NCBI RefSeq assembly: GCF_001613165.1 | Contig: NZ_BDBV01000049.1 | Span: 1-62,840 of the forward strand | Direction: 5' to 3' | Source: Nocardia mexicana NBRC 108244 | GTDB taxonomy: Bacteria > Actinomycetota > Actinomycetes > Mycobacteriales > Mycobacteriaceae | DNA: 62,840 bases | Shown here: piece after piece, positions 1 through 7,830 of the stretch | How positions within the stretch are numbered: position 1 is the first letter of the stretch | Layout of the letters: each line of letters begins with the position of its first letter | Notes under the pieces: generated by a model | Seen by the model: the letters and a program-made list of their open reading frames with translations, nothing else | What the model was told of the DNA's origin: nothing | Database searches by the model: none | Made by a program: the position numbers and the translations under genes

Positions 1-100
1 AATGTAGGGAGCGGTGCTGTCGGGAATGTAGGGAGCGACGACGCCGGGAGTGTGGAAGGTGGTGACGCCGGGAGTGTGGAGGGGGAGCATGTGGCGCTGG
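1..100. repeat. Degenerate tandem repeat at the window edge
   Basis: About three imperfect copies of a unit of roughly 26 bp built around CGCCGGGAGTGTGGA and CGGGAATGTAGGGAGC. The wording resembles the intergenic arrays near 6544-6775 and 52046-52375. The array probably continues beyond the left edge. No gene is seen in 1-259. Confidence 0.45.
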
Positions 101-250
101 CATCGCCGGAGATCGGGGCCGCCGAGGGGGCGAGACTCGACTCCACCGAATCCGCCGATCCGCCGTCCGGCTCAGCGATCCGTACGAAGTCTCCCTAGCG
201 CTGGTACCGCGGTCCGTCATTCCGGCGCGCTCTCGGCCGGAATCCATGGA

Positions 251-285
251 CAAACAAAACGGCGGCGCCCTATCGGGCACCGCCG
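251..285 (-). terminator. Intrinsic terminator for the 31-residue ORF
   Basis: The arms 260-270 and 275-285 pair over 11 bp with one G-U wobble around a TATC loop. On the minus strand the stem is followed by TTTTGTTTG (251-259). This is a textbook rho-independent terminator and lies 17 bp beyond the stop codon of the small minus-strand ORF at 302-397. Confidence 0.7.
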
Positions 286-301
286 TGGAGCTGGGACGTC
301 C

Positions 302-397
302 TCAGCCGGCCGGGTTGATCACGAGGATCTGGGCCCAGTAGGCGGCCTGCTCGGGGCCGAGCAGCGGCAACAGGTAGTCGTAGACGATGGACGACAT
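302..397 (-). CDS. Possible 31-residue small protein, unknown function
   Basis: The ORF starts at ATG 397 and reads MSSIVYDYLLPLLG... to ...ILVINPAG. It is preceded by a good ribosome-binding site, AAGGGAG, ending about 9 nt before the start, and followed by an intrinsic terminator at 251-285. The peptide is short, aromatic and hydrophobic (YDYLLPLL, AAYWAQILVI) with a single Glu and could be one membrane-associated helix. I do not recognise a family. The reading frame stays open upstream, but no better start signal is visible there. RBS, short ORF and terminator together argue for a real transcript. It could also be the tail of an untranslated small RNA. Confidence 0.5.
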   Translation of the reverse strand: MSSIVYDYLLPLLGPEQAAYWAQILVINPAG

Positions 398-1178
398 ACG
401 GTGCGGAACTCCCTTATTTCTCGACGATGGGGACAAGGTGGGGCGCGCGGGAAGATCGACTTCCCCCGGGCACACTGCGGGCCACAGTAACAGCGCGTGC
501 ACGCCCGCGCACTACCGGCGGAAATCGGTCGTTGAGCGGGAGTTCGGGCGCGATTCGCCTACCAAGACGCGACGGGTAGGCGGCGCCCCGGCGGCCCTCG
601 GCGTTGCTGCCCGCGGCGACCCGTCGGGTGGGTGGCGCTCGCTCCGGTTCTCGGCGTTGCTGCCCGCGGCGACCCGTCGGGTGGGTGGCCCTCGCCCGGC
701 CCCCGGCGTTGCTGCCCGTGGCGGAAGTTTCCGGATGGTGGGACCGACCCGGCCGTCCGTTCTGTCTGAAAACTGCCCGATTGTCCCGAATGTCATAGCC
801 GTACGCTCTTGATCTTGAAGGCATGGCTTGCCCGGTGGTTGCGGTGGAAGGTCGCTGCTACCGTCGAAATCGCCGCCGGGATGCCCCGGAAGGTACGAAA
901 GTCGACCGCCCGGTTCCTCTGATCGGCCGTTTACCCGGTCGCAGGTCTCGAGGGCCCGATGCGGTCGATATGGACGGCACGACCCGATGCGCTCGCGGAA
1001 TTCGGTCATGCAACACCCGGAACCCGTAGCCGAGGGCGTGTCCGACGCGGCGATCCGTCGGTAACTGGCCGGATGGGTGATCGACGTCATAAAGTGTTGC
1101 GCGTTGGAAAGTTCCGTTGCTGGGGGTGGTAATGGGGCTGTGGGTGTCAACGAACGTCGGAAAGCAGGTTCTGTCTCT
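398..1178. other. Long intergenic region with a 52-53 bp tandem repeat
   Basis: There is no convincing gene between the 31-residue ORF and the exported protein at 1179. The main content is the tandem repeat at 570-720. The rest should hold the divergent promoters of the two flanking genes. Several open frames run through it on both strands, but they are arginine/proline-rich artefacts of high GC. Confidence 0.5.
570..720. repeat. 52-53 bp tandem repeat, about 2.5 copies
   Basis: The phrase GGCGTTGCTGCCCG recurs at about 600, 653 and 705. The first two copies continue nearly identically through a GACCCGTCGGGTGGGTGG segment that contains the small palindrome ACCCGTCGGGT. A more degenerate partial copy precedes them from about 570. 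The period is 53 then 52 bp, so it does not preserve one reading frame. Confidence 0.7.
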
Positions 1179-1511
1179 ATGCGAGTAGTTCGCAAGCTGG
1201 TTGCCGGTGCGCTGATCGCCGGTGCTGCTTCGGTTTTGGGTGTGCTGGGGGCCGGGTCCGCCAATGCGGTCGCGGTTACCCCGCTGCCCGGTGGGATGCA
1301 GGTCGATCTGAACCACGGTGATACCCAGTGGGTGCACCAGAATCGCATCGGGCAGGCGCTCTCGGGCCTGCCGCATCCGTCGGCGGCCTCGTTCGGGCAG
1401 GCGCTCGACGCGGCATCGGGGCTGTCTTCGCAGTACCCGGACGGGCGCGTGGTGTTCACCGTGTACGGGCCGTTCGACAAGTTGAGCGGCACCATGCTGG
1501 CGCTGCAGTAG
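1179..1511 (+). CDS. Small exported protein of unknown function
   Basis: Starting at ATG 1179 gives 110 residues. A basic n-region (MRVVRK) and an alanine/glycine-rich hydrophobic core end at AGSANA, a Sec signal peptide with probable cleavage after residue 30. The mature part of about 80 residues has no recognisable domain and no cysteine. An upstream in-frame ATG at 1077 would add 34 residues with no signal character. The internal start is preferred because it puts the signal at the N-terminus and has a purine-rich GAAAGCAGG about 11 nt upstream. Small exported proteins of this kind are common in Nocardia. Function unknown. Confidence 0.7.
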   Translation: MRVVRKLVAGALIAGAASVLGVLGAGSANAVAVTPLPGGMQVDLNHGDTQWVHQNRIGQALSGLPHPSAASFGQALDAASGLSSQYPDGRVVFTVYGPFDKLSGTMLALQ

Positions 1512-1526
1512 TTTCAGCGCATACGC

Positions 1527-3062
1527 GTGGAGCTCCATCAGAGGATCGTGTCGGCGCCGGTCGATTTCGGCGCCGTGCGAACCGAATTCGGGTTGGCCTC
1601 GGACTATCCGTCCGAGGCCGTCTCGGAGGCCCGCGACGCGGTCGACGCGTTCGCGGGCGCCCGGGTCGATCGCACCGACATCGCGTTGGTGACGATCGAC
1701 CCGCCCGGCGCGCTGGATCTGGACCAGGCGCTGTATCTCGAACGCACCCCCACCGGCTTCCTGCTGCAGTACGCGATCGCGGACGTGGGCGCCGTCGTCG
1801 CCCCCGACGGGGCGCTGTCCCGGGAGTCACTGTCCCGGGGACAGACCTTCTTCATGCCCGACGGCGCCGTGCCGCTGCATCCACCGGTGCTGTCGGAAGG
1901 GTCGGCCAGCCTGCTGCCCGACCAGGACCGACCGGCCGCGCTGTGGACCATCGAATGCGATGAGCGGGCCGAGCCGATCCGATTCTCGGTGCGCCGGGCG
2001 CTGGTGCGCTCGCGGGCCCGGCTCGACTACACGGGCGTCCAGTCCGACGCCGACGCAGGCCGCCTGCACCCCTCGATCGCCGCGCTGCCCGAATTCGGGC
2101 GGCTGCGCATCGAGGCCGGGCTGGCGCGCGGAGCGATCGGGCTGCGGTTGCCCGCCCAGACCGTGGTGCGCGACGGCCACAACCACGCGCCGAACGGCGA
2201 CGAGCACTGGCAGCTGATCGTGGAGCCCCGCACCGCCGCCGACGACTGGAACGAGCAGGTATCCCTGCTGACCGGCATCTGCGCGGCCCGAATCCTGCTG
2301 GGGGACTTCGGTACCGGGCCCGGTGACGGTTCCGGCAGTGGCGCCGATGTCGGTGACGGCTCCGGCGTCGACACTGGCGACGGCTCCGTCGGCGCTCCTT
2401 TCGAGCCGATCGGCGTGCTGCGCACCATGCCCGCACCGCCCCAGTCGGCGATCGACTCCATCCGCCGCACCGCCGCTGCCCTGGGTCTCGACTGGCCCGC
2501 CGATGCGTCCGTCGGCCGCATGCTCGCGGGCCTGGACCCGAATTCCCCTGCCGCCCTGGTGCTGATGTCGGAGGCCACCGGCCTGCTCCGCGGCGCCACC
2601 TACACCGTGCTGGCGGGCGAGGTCCCGGATGTGGTGCAGCACAGCGGAATCGGCGCCCCGTACGCCCATGTGACCGCCCCGCTGCGCCGCCTGGCCGACC
2701 GCTTCGTCACGGAAGTCTGCCTGGCCCGCTGCGCGGGAACCCCGATCCCGCTCTGGGCCCGCGACGGCCTCGCCCCCGCCGCCGACGCCATGCGCCGCAG
2801 CGACGGCATCGCCGGAAAACTCGAACGCGCCTGCCTGGACCTCACCGAATCCACGGTGCTCGCCGACCGCTTGGGTGGCGACTTCGACGCCGTCGTGGTC
2901 CGCGAGGGCAACGGCACCCGCCCCGCCGAGGTCTTCGTAGCCGACCCGCCGGTCCTCGCCAAATGTGTCGGCTCACCCCCCGAGGGCCAACGCGTCCGCA
3001 TCCGCCTCATCGAAGCCGACCCCACCAAACGCACGGTCGTCTTCGAATTCCCCGCCCCCTGA
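1527..3062 (+). CDS. RNB-domain ribonuclease (RNase II/R-like)
   Basis: A 511-residue protein starting at GTG 1527, 15 bp after the exported protein. The RNB signature is clear: DPPGALDLDQAL supplies the acidic metal-binding cluster, followed by the fold continuation AIADVGAVV and SRGQTFFMPDGAVPLHP. It is predicted to hydrolyse RNA processively from the 3' end in the cytoplasm. It is shorter than RNase R and lacks obvious flanking cold-shock and S1 domains, as in the stand-alone RNB proteins of actinobacteria. Around residues 263-293 there is a low-complexity Gly/Asp/Ser stretch (GDGSGSGADVGDGSG-like) encoded by short internal repeats, probably a disordered surface loop. The 3' end faces the CHAD gene across a palindromic repeat. 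Confidence 0.85.
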   Translation: MELHQRIVSAPVDFGAVRTEFGLASDYPSEAVSEARDAVDAFAGARVDRTDIALVTIDPPGALDLDQALYLERTPTGFLLQYAIADVGAVVAPDGALSRESLSRGQTFFMPDGAVPLHPPVLSEGSASLLPDQDRPAALWTIECDERAEPIRFSVRRALVRSRARLDYTGVQSDADAGRLHPSIAALPEFGRLRIEAGLARGAIGLRLPAQTVVRDGHNHAPNGDEHWQLIVEPRTAADDWNEQVSLLTGICAARILLGDFGTGPGDGSGSGADVGDGSGVDTGDGSVGAPFEPIGVLRTMPAPPQSAIDSIRRTAAALGLDWPADASVGRMLAGLDPNSPAALVLMSEATGLLRGATYTVLAGEVPDVVQHSGIGAPYAHVTAPLRRLADRFVTEVCLARCAGTPIPLWARDGLAPAADAMRRSDGIAGKLERACLDLTESTVLADRLGGDFDAVVVREGNGTRPAEVFVADPPVLAKCVGSPPEGQRVRIRLIEADPTKRTVVFEFPAP

Positions 3063-3084
3063 CACCGCGGCTTCCCGCACTCCC

Positions 3085-3170
3085 TGCCGGTTCGGTTCCC
3101 GCACCCCTGGCATGTTTCCGCACCACTTACCAAGCGCTGTAGCCGGTGCGGGAATCAGCGAGGGGTGCGT
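3085..3170. repeat. Dispersed palindromic repeat, family 2, copy A
   Basis: The outer arms TTCCCGCACCC and (G)GGTGCGGGAA, an inner TTTCCGCAC and the segment GCGCTGTAG match two other intergenic copies at about 13915-13990 and 28660-28743. The element lies between two convergent genes and could fold into a long hairpin that also ends transcription. Confidence 0.6.
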
Positions 3171-3191
3171 GGACGGGCGGGCCGCTTCGGG

Positions 3192-4064
3192 TCAGTTGCC
3201 GTATTTGTGGCGGAGGAAGGTGGCGGCTGCGGGGTATTGCTCGAGGGATTTGCGGGCGGCGTCGGATTCGGCCTCGTAGAGGCCCTCGTAGCCGGTGGTG
3301 TCGGTGCCTCGGGTGGCGGCGGTGACGGCGCGGGCGCGGATGGTGTCCATCGCCTCGACGGCGTCGCGGTGGTCGCCGAGGACGGACTGTAGCTTCTTCG
3401 CGCGGGAGGACAGCTCCTCGGCGGGGCCGCCGAGCACCGGTGCGGCGGCGTCGGCGGAATAGCGCAATCGCTTGGCGGCCTTGCGGATGTCGTGCATGTG
3501 CTCGGTGCGCTCGGACTCCTCGACCTCGGGCTCGTCGCGGACCAGGCGGCGCACGCGGCGGAAGTCGTCACGCAGCACCCCGGAGAAGTGCTTGGCGGCG
3601 TCCTTGCGGGCGCGCTTGCGGCGCAGCGGCGGACGGTTGCGCAGTCGATCGAGCCGCTCTCGCAGGCGGGCGTAGCGTTCGCCGTCGAGTTCGTCGACGA
3701 CGGTGCGATGGGCGGTGGTGTACCGGGTGCGTTCCGCCTTGGCCAGCTGCCGCCCGGCGCGCCGCTGTGCTCCGGTCCGCTCGTCGGCCAGGGCGGTGAA
3801 GCGTTCCGCGCGCACCTCGGCGTCCCGGGCCTCCCCGAGTAACCCTGCGAGCCAGCGCAATTCGTCGCGAAGCTCGTCGGTCTCCGAGCGGCGGAGCACC
3901 TTCCGGTACGAGCGCAGCACGCTGCGCAGCCGCCGGGTCGCGACCCGCATCTGATGCACCGAGTCCGGAAGGTCTTCGCGCACATCGGGTTCGGCCGACA
4001 ACAACCGGTCCACGTCGGCGTCGAGGGCGGCGCGGAGGGCGGGACCGGTTGTCGTCGTGCTCAT
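3192..4064 (-). CDS. CHAD domain protein
   Basis: A 290-residue protein covered by one CHAD (conserved histidine alpha-helical) domain. The hallmark VHQMRVATRRLRSVLRSYRK near residue 37 and a second MHDIRKAAKRLRYSADA around residue 205 give the conserved His plus many Arg/Lys of the family. CHAD proteins bind inorganic polyphosphate, and some associate with polyphosphate granules. There is no CYTH domain here. The ATG overlaps the stop of the upstream proline iminopeptidase as TGATG, so it should be translationally coupled and is the last gene of a three-gene operon. Charged, helical and soluble. Role in this operon unknown. Confidence 0.85.
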   Translation of the reverse strand: MSTTTTGPALRAALDADVDRLLSAEPDVREDLPDSVHQMRVATRRLRSVLRSYRKVLRRSETDELRDELRWLAGLLGEARDAEVRAERFTALADERTGAQRRAGRQLAKAERTRYTTAHRTVVDELDGERYARLRERLDRLRNRPPLRRKRARKDAAKHFSGVLRDDFRRVRRLVRDEPEVEESERTEHMHDIRKAAKRLRYSADAAAPVLGGPAEELSSRAKKLQSVLGDHRDAVEAMDTIRARAVTAATRGTDTTGYEGLYEAESDAARKSLEQYPAAATFLRHKYGN

Positions 4065-5023
4065 CAGGTACTCCGGAACTTGTCGGTGGCCTCCACCAGA
4101 TGGTGGGTGATGCCGGGCTCACTGGCGGCGTGACCGGCGTCACCGACGAGGTGCAGCGTCGAATTCGGCCAGGCCCGGTGCAGGTCCCAGGCGCTGACGG
4201 CGGGGCACACGATGTCGTGGCGGCCCTGCACGATCACGGCGGGAATGTGGGCGATGCGGTCGATATCGCGCAGCAGCTGGCCGTCGTCGAGGAAGCCGCC
4301 GTTGACGAAATAATGGTTCTCGATGCGCGCGAAGGCCAGCGCGAACCGGGGCTCGGCCGTCTCGGCGACCCGATCGGGTTGCGGCAGCAGCGAACTCGTC
4401 GCCCCCTCCCAGGTCGACCAGGCGACAGCTGCCGCGGTGGCGACCTCGGGATCGGGGGAGTGCAGCAGTTGGTGGTACGCACTCACGAGATCTCCCTGAC
4501 GGTCCGATTCCGGCACCGGGGCCAAGAACTTTTCCCACTGGTCAGGATAGACGTAACCGGCCGAACCGTTGTAGTACCAGTCGATTTCCTTGCGCCGCAA
4601 CAGGAATATGCCGCGCAGCACCAGCTCGGTCACCCGGTCCGGGTGGGTCTGGGCGTAGGCCAGCGCGAGCGTGGAACCCCACGAGCCGCCGAACACCTGC
4701 CACCGTTCGATACCCAAATGCGTTCGCAATTTCTCGATATCGGCGACCAGATGCCAGGTGGTGTTGGTCTCGAGGCTCGCGCCGTCGGCGATATGCGGGG
4801 CGGACCGCCCGCAGCCGCGCTGGTCGAACAGCACGATCCGGTACGCCTGCGGATCGAAGAACTGCCGATGGAAGGGCGCGGTGCCGCCGCCGGGCCCGCC
4901 GTGCAGGAACACCACCGGCTTCCCGGCGGGGTTGCCGCTCTCCTCCCAGTAGATCTGCTGACCGTCGCCGACGTCGAGCATGCCCTCGCGGCGCGGCTCC
5001 AGGGGCGGGTACAGCGTGCGCAT
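4064..5023 (-). CDS. pip: Proline iminopeptidase
   Basis: A 319-residue alpha/beta hydrolase of the S33 peptidase family. It shows HGGPGGG (oxyanion-hole loop, residues 41-47), FDQRGCGRS and the nucleophile elbow FGGSWGS with Ser114. The catalytic His lies in GDAGHAASEPG near the C-terminus. It is predicted to remove N-terminal proline from peptides in the cytoplasm. The start at ATG 5023 overlaps the stop of the upstream lipoprotein gene (TGATG), and its own stop overlaps the CHAD start in the same way. Length and motifs fit the family well. An open frame extends upstream to 5542, but it is a shadow of the lipoprotein gene. Confidence 0.93.
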   Translation of the reverse strand: MRTLYPPLEPRREGMLDVGDGQQIYWEESGNPAGKPVVFLHGGPGGGTAPFHRQFFDPQAYRIVLFDQRGCGRSAPHIADGASLETNTTWHLVADIEKLRTHLGIERWQVFGGSWGSTLALAYAQTHPDRVTELVLRGIFLLRRKEIDWYYNGSAGYVYPDQWEKFLAPVPESDRQGDLVSAYHQLLHSPDPEVATAAAVAWSTWEGATSSLLPQPDRVAETAEPRFALAFARIENHYFVNGGFLDDGQLLRDIDRIAHIPAVIVQGRHDIVCPAVSAWDLHRAWPNSTLHLVGDAGHAASEPGITHHLVEATDKFRST

Positions 5024-5481
5024 CAGAACGCGATCCCCGAGGCCAGGTCCGGCAGCTCCAGCGCCTGGATGGCCTGGGTGCGGACGTCCGAGCAGCTCGC
5101 GGTGGTGATCCGGTCGACGACCGCCTTGTCGGCGAGCACCCGTCCGTTGATGCCGCCGTTCTGGGCCGCCCACTCGTGGACCGTGATGTTCCAGGCCACC
5201 CGGCCCAGGGTCGGGCCCTGCACCCGCCAATCCGACAGCTGCGGCTGGATCTTGTCGCACAGCGCCTTGGCGGCCTGGTCGGGCACGTCGACGGCCCCGG
5301 GCGTCGTGGTGCCGGTCGCGGTGGCCGAACTGCTGGTGCGTGCGGTGGTGGTCGCCGATCCGCTGGATCCGGCGGACTCCGGCGATCCGGTCGTGCCGCC
5401 CCCACATCCGGCGATCAGTGCGATGGCGGCCACCCCTGCCGCGCCCAGCGCCCCGCGAGTCATCCAACGGCTCTGCGACAT
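5023..5481 (-). CDS. Lipoprotein of unknown function
   Basis: A 152-residue protein with a type II signal peptide. After a basic start (MSQSRWMTRG) comes an alanine-rich core ending in the lipobox LIAGC, so Cys would be lipidated and the protein anchored on the outer face of the membrane. A Ser/Thr-rich linker of about 35 residues follows, typical of actinobacterial lipoproteins, then a folded part of about 90 residues with two cysteines (ALCDKIQPQL and TASCSDVRT) that could form a disulfide. No named family recognised. It heads the operon with proline iminopeptidase and CHAD, both joined by TGATG overlaps. Confidence 0.8.
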   Translation of the reverse strand: MSQSRWMTRGALGAAGVAAIALIAGCGGGTTGSPESAGSSGSATTTARTSSSATATGTTTPGAVDVPDQAAKALCDKIQPQLSDWRVQGPTLGRVAWNITVHEWAAQNGGINGRVLADKAVVDRITTASCSDVRTQAIQALELPDLASGIAF

Positions 5482-5604
5482 CTGTTCCCTCTACTCGTTC
5501 ATTCTCGGTCGGACACCGAGTCTGCCACCGATCGGCAAGCAACGCCGTTCCCGTGGTTGACGCTGCGCCGGTCCAGCGGCGGAATCACGGGGGATGCCGG
5601 TCGT

Positions 5605-6504
5605 TCAGGTGAGGTTTCGGCGGAGCTGGTCGACGAGTTCGGCGATGAACGGGGCGAAGTGGGCGGCCGGTGCGCCGGGGGACATGTCGATGGTGCGGAA
5701 CGGGGCGAGGGCCGTGAGCGGGGCGAGGCGTTCGGCGAGGGCGGTCTCGGTATCGGTGACCGTGCTCACCGCGCGCCAGGCGTCGAAGTATTGCTCACGC
5801 TGCGGGTCGGCGAGGGTGCGCGCGGACAGGAAGGGGTGCGTGATCACGGCATCGCCCCAGTCGAACAGGTAACCGCCGGTGGCGAAGACATGGCCGGGGA
5901 ACAGGTCGTTGTGCTCGAGGGTGAGGCGCTGGTATCGGGCGAGTTCGGCGGCGGTGCGCTCGATCGCCGGGCCCAGGCCGGGGGCCTGGTTCTCGTAATG
6001 GCGGTAGACATCGATCAGCCGCTCGGGTGGCAGATACGGCGTCCCGGTCTCGCGCAGTTCGGCGACGTGATCCGAAAGACGTTGCTGCAGAGCCGCGTAG
6101 GACCGCATCACCTCGTCCCAGCCCGCCGGACGGCCGGGGGCGACGTCGACGCCGTCGATGGGGAACAGCCCGCGGTCGGCCGGGCCCCGGCTCTTGGTGG
6201 CGCCGCCGTCCGGACTGATCAGCCAGCCGTTCTCCCGGTGCACCGCAAGGGGTTTCAGCACACTGCCCGGGGCCAGCCGGTCCAGCGTCTGCAGCAGCGG
6301 GCCCTCGTGCGCGAATGCCCGGGCGCAGGCCTTCACCCACACCGGCCCGGCATCGGTGGGCAAGAGCGTCAGCAGCGTCCAATCCCGGCGCCGCCGCTCC
6401 TCGCCCGGGCCGGTCACCGTGATCCCTTGCGCCACCAGCTCTTTCACCGCCCACCCGAGAATCGGCTCGACGGTTTCCTGCAGCAGAGTGTCGGGTGCGT
6501 TCAT
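5605..6504 (-). CDS. Aminoglycoside phosphotransferase-like kinase
   Basis: A 299-residue protein of the APH / choline-kinase-like fold. The key element is LEHNDLFPGHVFATGGYLF followed by DWGD: the HxDxxxxN-like catalytic loop (here with His in place of the usual Asn) and the DxD-type magnesium site. The N-terminal half gives a kinase-like WVKACARAFAHEGPLLQTL. The substrate cannot be read from the sequence; proteins of this type phosphorylate small hydroxylated compounds or are uncharacterised. The start at ATG 6504 is chosen because AGGGGGA sits about 8 nt upstream. In-frame ATGs further up lack such a site. The atypical Asn-to-His change in the loop makes activity less certain. Confidence 0.75.
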   Translation of the reverse strand: MNAPDTLLQETVEPILGWAVKELVAQGITVTGPGEERRRRDWTLLTLLPTDAGPVWVKACARAFAHEGPLLQTLDRLAPGSVLKPLAVHRENGWLISPDGGATKSRGPADRGLFPIDGVDVAPGRPAGWDEVMRSYAALQQRLSDHVAELRETGTPYLPPERLIDVYRHYENQAPGLGPAIERTAAELARYQRLTLEHNDLFPGHVFATGGYLFDWGDAVITHPFLSARTLADPQREQYFDAWRAVSTVTDTETALAERLAPLTALAPFRTIDMSPGAPAAHFAPFIAELVDQLRRNLT

Positions 6505-6543
6505 GCCGATGTCCCCCTGCATCATGATTCGCAAGGTACCGGA

Positions 6544-6775
6544 TCCCGGCCAAAAGCACGCCGGGAATATGGGTGGGAGCACGCCGGGGAAATAAGGGCT
6601 GGAGTGTGCCGGGGAGTCGAGGGCGACTGTGCCGGGGAGACGAGCGCGTGTGTGCCCGGGCGCCGGAGGGTGCCCGGGATCGGGGGAGTGTGCCCCGGGA
6701 GACGAAGTTGGAGTGGGCCGAGAGGTGGGGTGTGCCGGGGATGGCGGGCGGGGTGTGCCCGGACGGCGTAACGGG
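6544..6775. repeat. Palindrome-headed degenerate tandem array, family 1
   Basis: The region begins with TCCCGGC-N9-GCCGGGA (6544-6566; spacer CAAAAGCAC). About eight imperfect units of 22-30 bp follow, each with GTGCCGGGGA or a variant. It separates the APH-like gene and panB. The same palindrome occurs at 48803-48825, 52010-52033, 52046-52068 and 53009-53031. No coding potential. Confidence 0.6.
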
Positions 6776-6809
6776 GCGGCGGCCGCCCGTATGCACGAGC
6801 GGCCGCCGC
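6776..6809 (-). terminator. Hairpin after panB
   Basis: GCGGCGGCCGC (6776-6786) and GCGGCCGCCGC (6799-6809) are perfect inverted repeats of 11 bp with a 12-nt loop, beginning 14 bp beyond the panB stop. There is no clear U-tract on the minus strand, so it is a stable hairpin that may act as a terminator or 3'-end protector. Confidence 0.5.
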
Positions 6810-6822
6810 ACTCACACCTCGA

Positions 6823-7671
6823 TCAGAAGCTGTGTTCCGGGGCCGGGAACACTCCGCGGCGCACCTCGTCGGCGTAGGTCGCGGCGGCGTTGCGGAGTTG
6901 GTCGCCGAGCTGGGCGAAGTGCTTGACGAACTTGGCGGTCTTGCCGCTGGTGTAGGCGGCCATGTCCTGCCAGACCAGCACCTGGGCGTCGCAGTCGACG
7001 CCCGCGCCGATGCCGACGGTCGGGATGGTCAGCTTGCGGGTGACCTGCCCGGCGAGCTCGGCCGGAACCATCTCCATCACGACGGAGAAGGCCCCGGCCT
7101 CCTGCACCGCGATGGCGTCGGCGATGAGCTGTTCCGCGCCGTCGCCGCGGCCCTGCACGCGGAACCCGCCGAGGGTGTTGACGCTCTGCGGGGTGAACCC
7201 GATATGCGCCATCACCGGGATACCGGCCGCGGTGAGCCGCGCGATGTGCTCGGAAACCCGTTCGCCGCCTTCGAGTTTCACCGCGTGCGCGCCGCCCTCC
7301 TTCATGAACCGGGTGGCCGAGGCCAGCGCCAGCTCGGGGGAGGCCTCGTAGCTGCCGAACGGCAGATCCGCGACCACCAGCGCATGCGGTGCGCCGCGCA
7401 CCACTCCGCGCACCAGCGGGACCAGCTCATCGATGGTGATCGGCACAGTGGTGTCGTACCCGTACACCACGTTCGCGGCCGAATCGCCGACCAGCAGCAC
7501 CGGAATGCCTGCTTCTTCGAACAACTTGGCCGTCGAGTAGTCGTAGGCGGTCAGCATCGACCACTTCTCACCCGCGGCCTTCATCTGCTGCAGGTGCTGT
7601 ACTCGCGTCTTCTTGCGGGAAGTCGCCGGTGCGGCACCGTAGGCAGCGGTTTCTCCGGATGCGGACATCAT
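6823..7671 (-). CDS. panB: 3-methyl-2-oxobutanoate hydroxymethyltransferase
   Basis: A 282-residue ketopantoate hydroxymethyltransferase, the first committed step of pantothenate and coenzyme A synthesis: methylene-tetrahydrofolate plus 2-oxoisovalerate give ketopantoate. The family landmarks are present: MLTAYDYSTAKLFEEAG, LLVGDSAANVVYGYD (substrate and metal site), VKLEGG, MAHIGFTPQSVNTLGGF and IPTVGIGAG. Length is normal. A short N-terminal extension (about 20 residues) precedes the core. The start at 7671 is followed by a second ATG; AAAGGGA upstream serves either. It is divergent from the Hip1-like protease gene, as remembered for the M. tuberculosis neighbours Rv2225 and Rv2224c. Confidence 0.96.
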   Translation of the reverse strand: MMSASGETAAYGAAPATSRKKTRVQHLQQMKAAGEKWSMLTAYDYSTAKLFEEAGIPVLLVGDSAANVVYGYDTTVPITIDELVPLVRGVVRGAPHALVVADLPFGSYEASPELALASATRFMKEGGAHAVKLEGGERVSEHIARLTAAGIPVMAHIGFTPQSVNTLGGFRVQGRGDGAEQLIADAIAVQEAGAFSVVMEMVPAELAGQVTRKLTIPTVGIGAGVDCDAQVLVWQDMAAYTSGKTAKFVKHFAQLGDQLRNAAATYADEVRRGVFPAPEHSF

Positions 7672-7830
7672 CGTCCCTTTCGTCGTCTCCTCGAGGCCCG
7701 TGCGGGTCCCCGGGTTTTCATGACTCGTCCAAACCTGGACGTCTCCCAGTGTGCCACCGCCCCGACACCCCGATTAAGGCGTGCCGACCATGCAATTCGT
7801 CACACGGCGAGGTCTGGAAGGATTCTTCGC

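Noticed and set aside
512..1495. A 327-codon open frame on the minus strand through the 52-53 bp repeat
   Set aside because: Pro/Arg/Ala-rich, overlaps the exported protein gene, and the repeat period does not keep one frame.
4049..5560. A 503-codon plus-strand open frame across the peptidase genes
   Set aside because: It is antisense to three genes with clear motifs and has no domain of its own.
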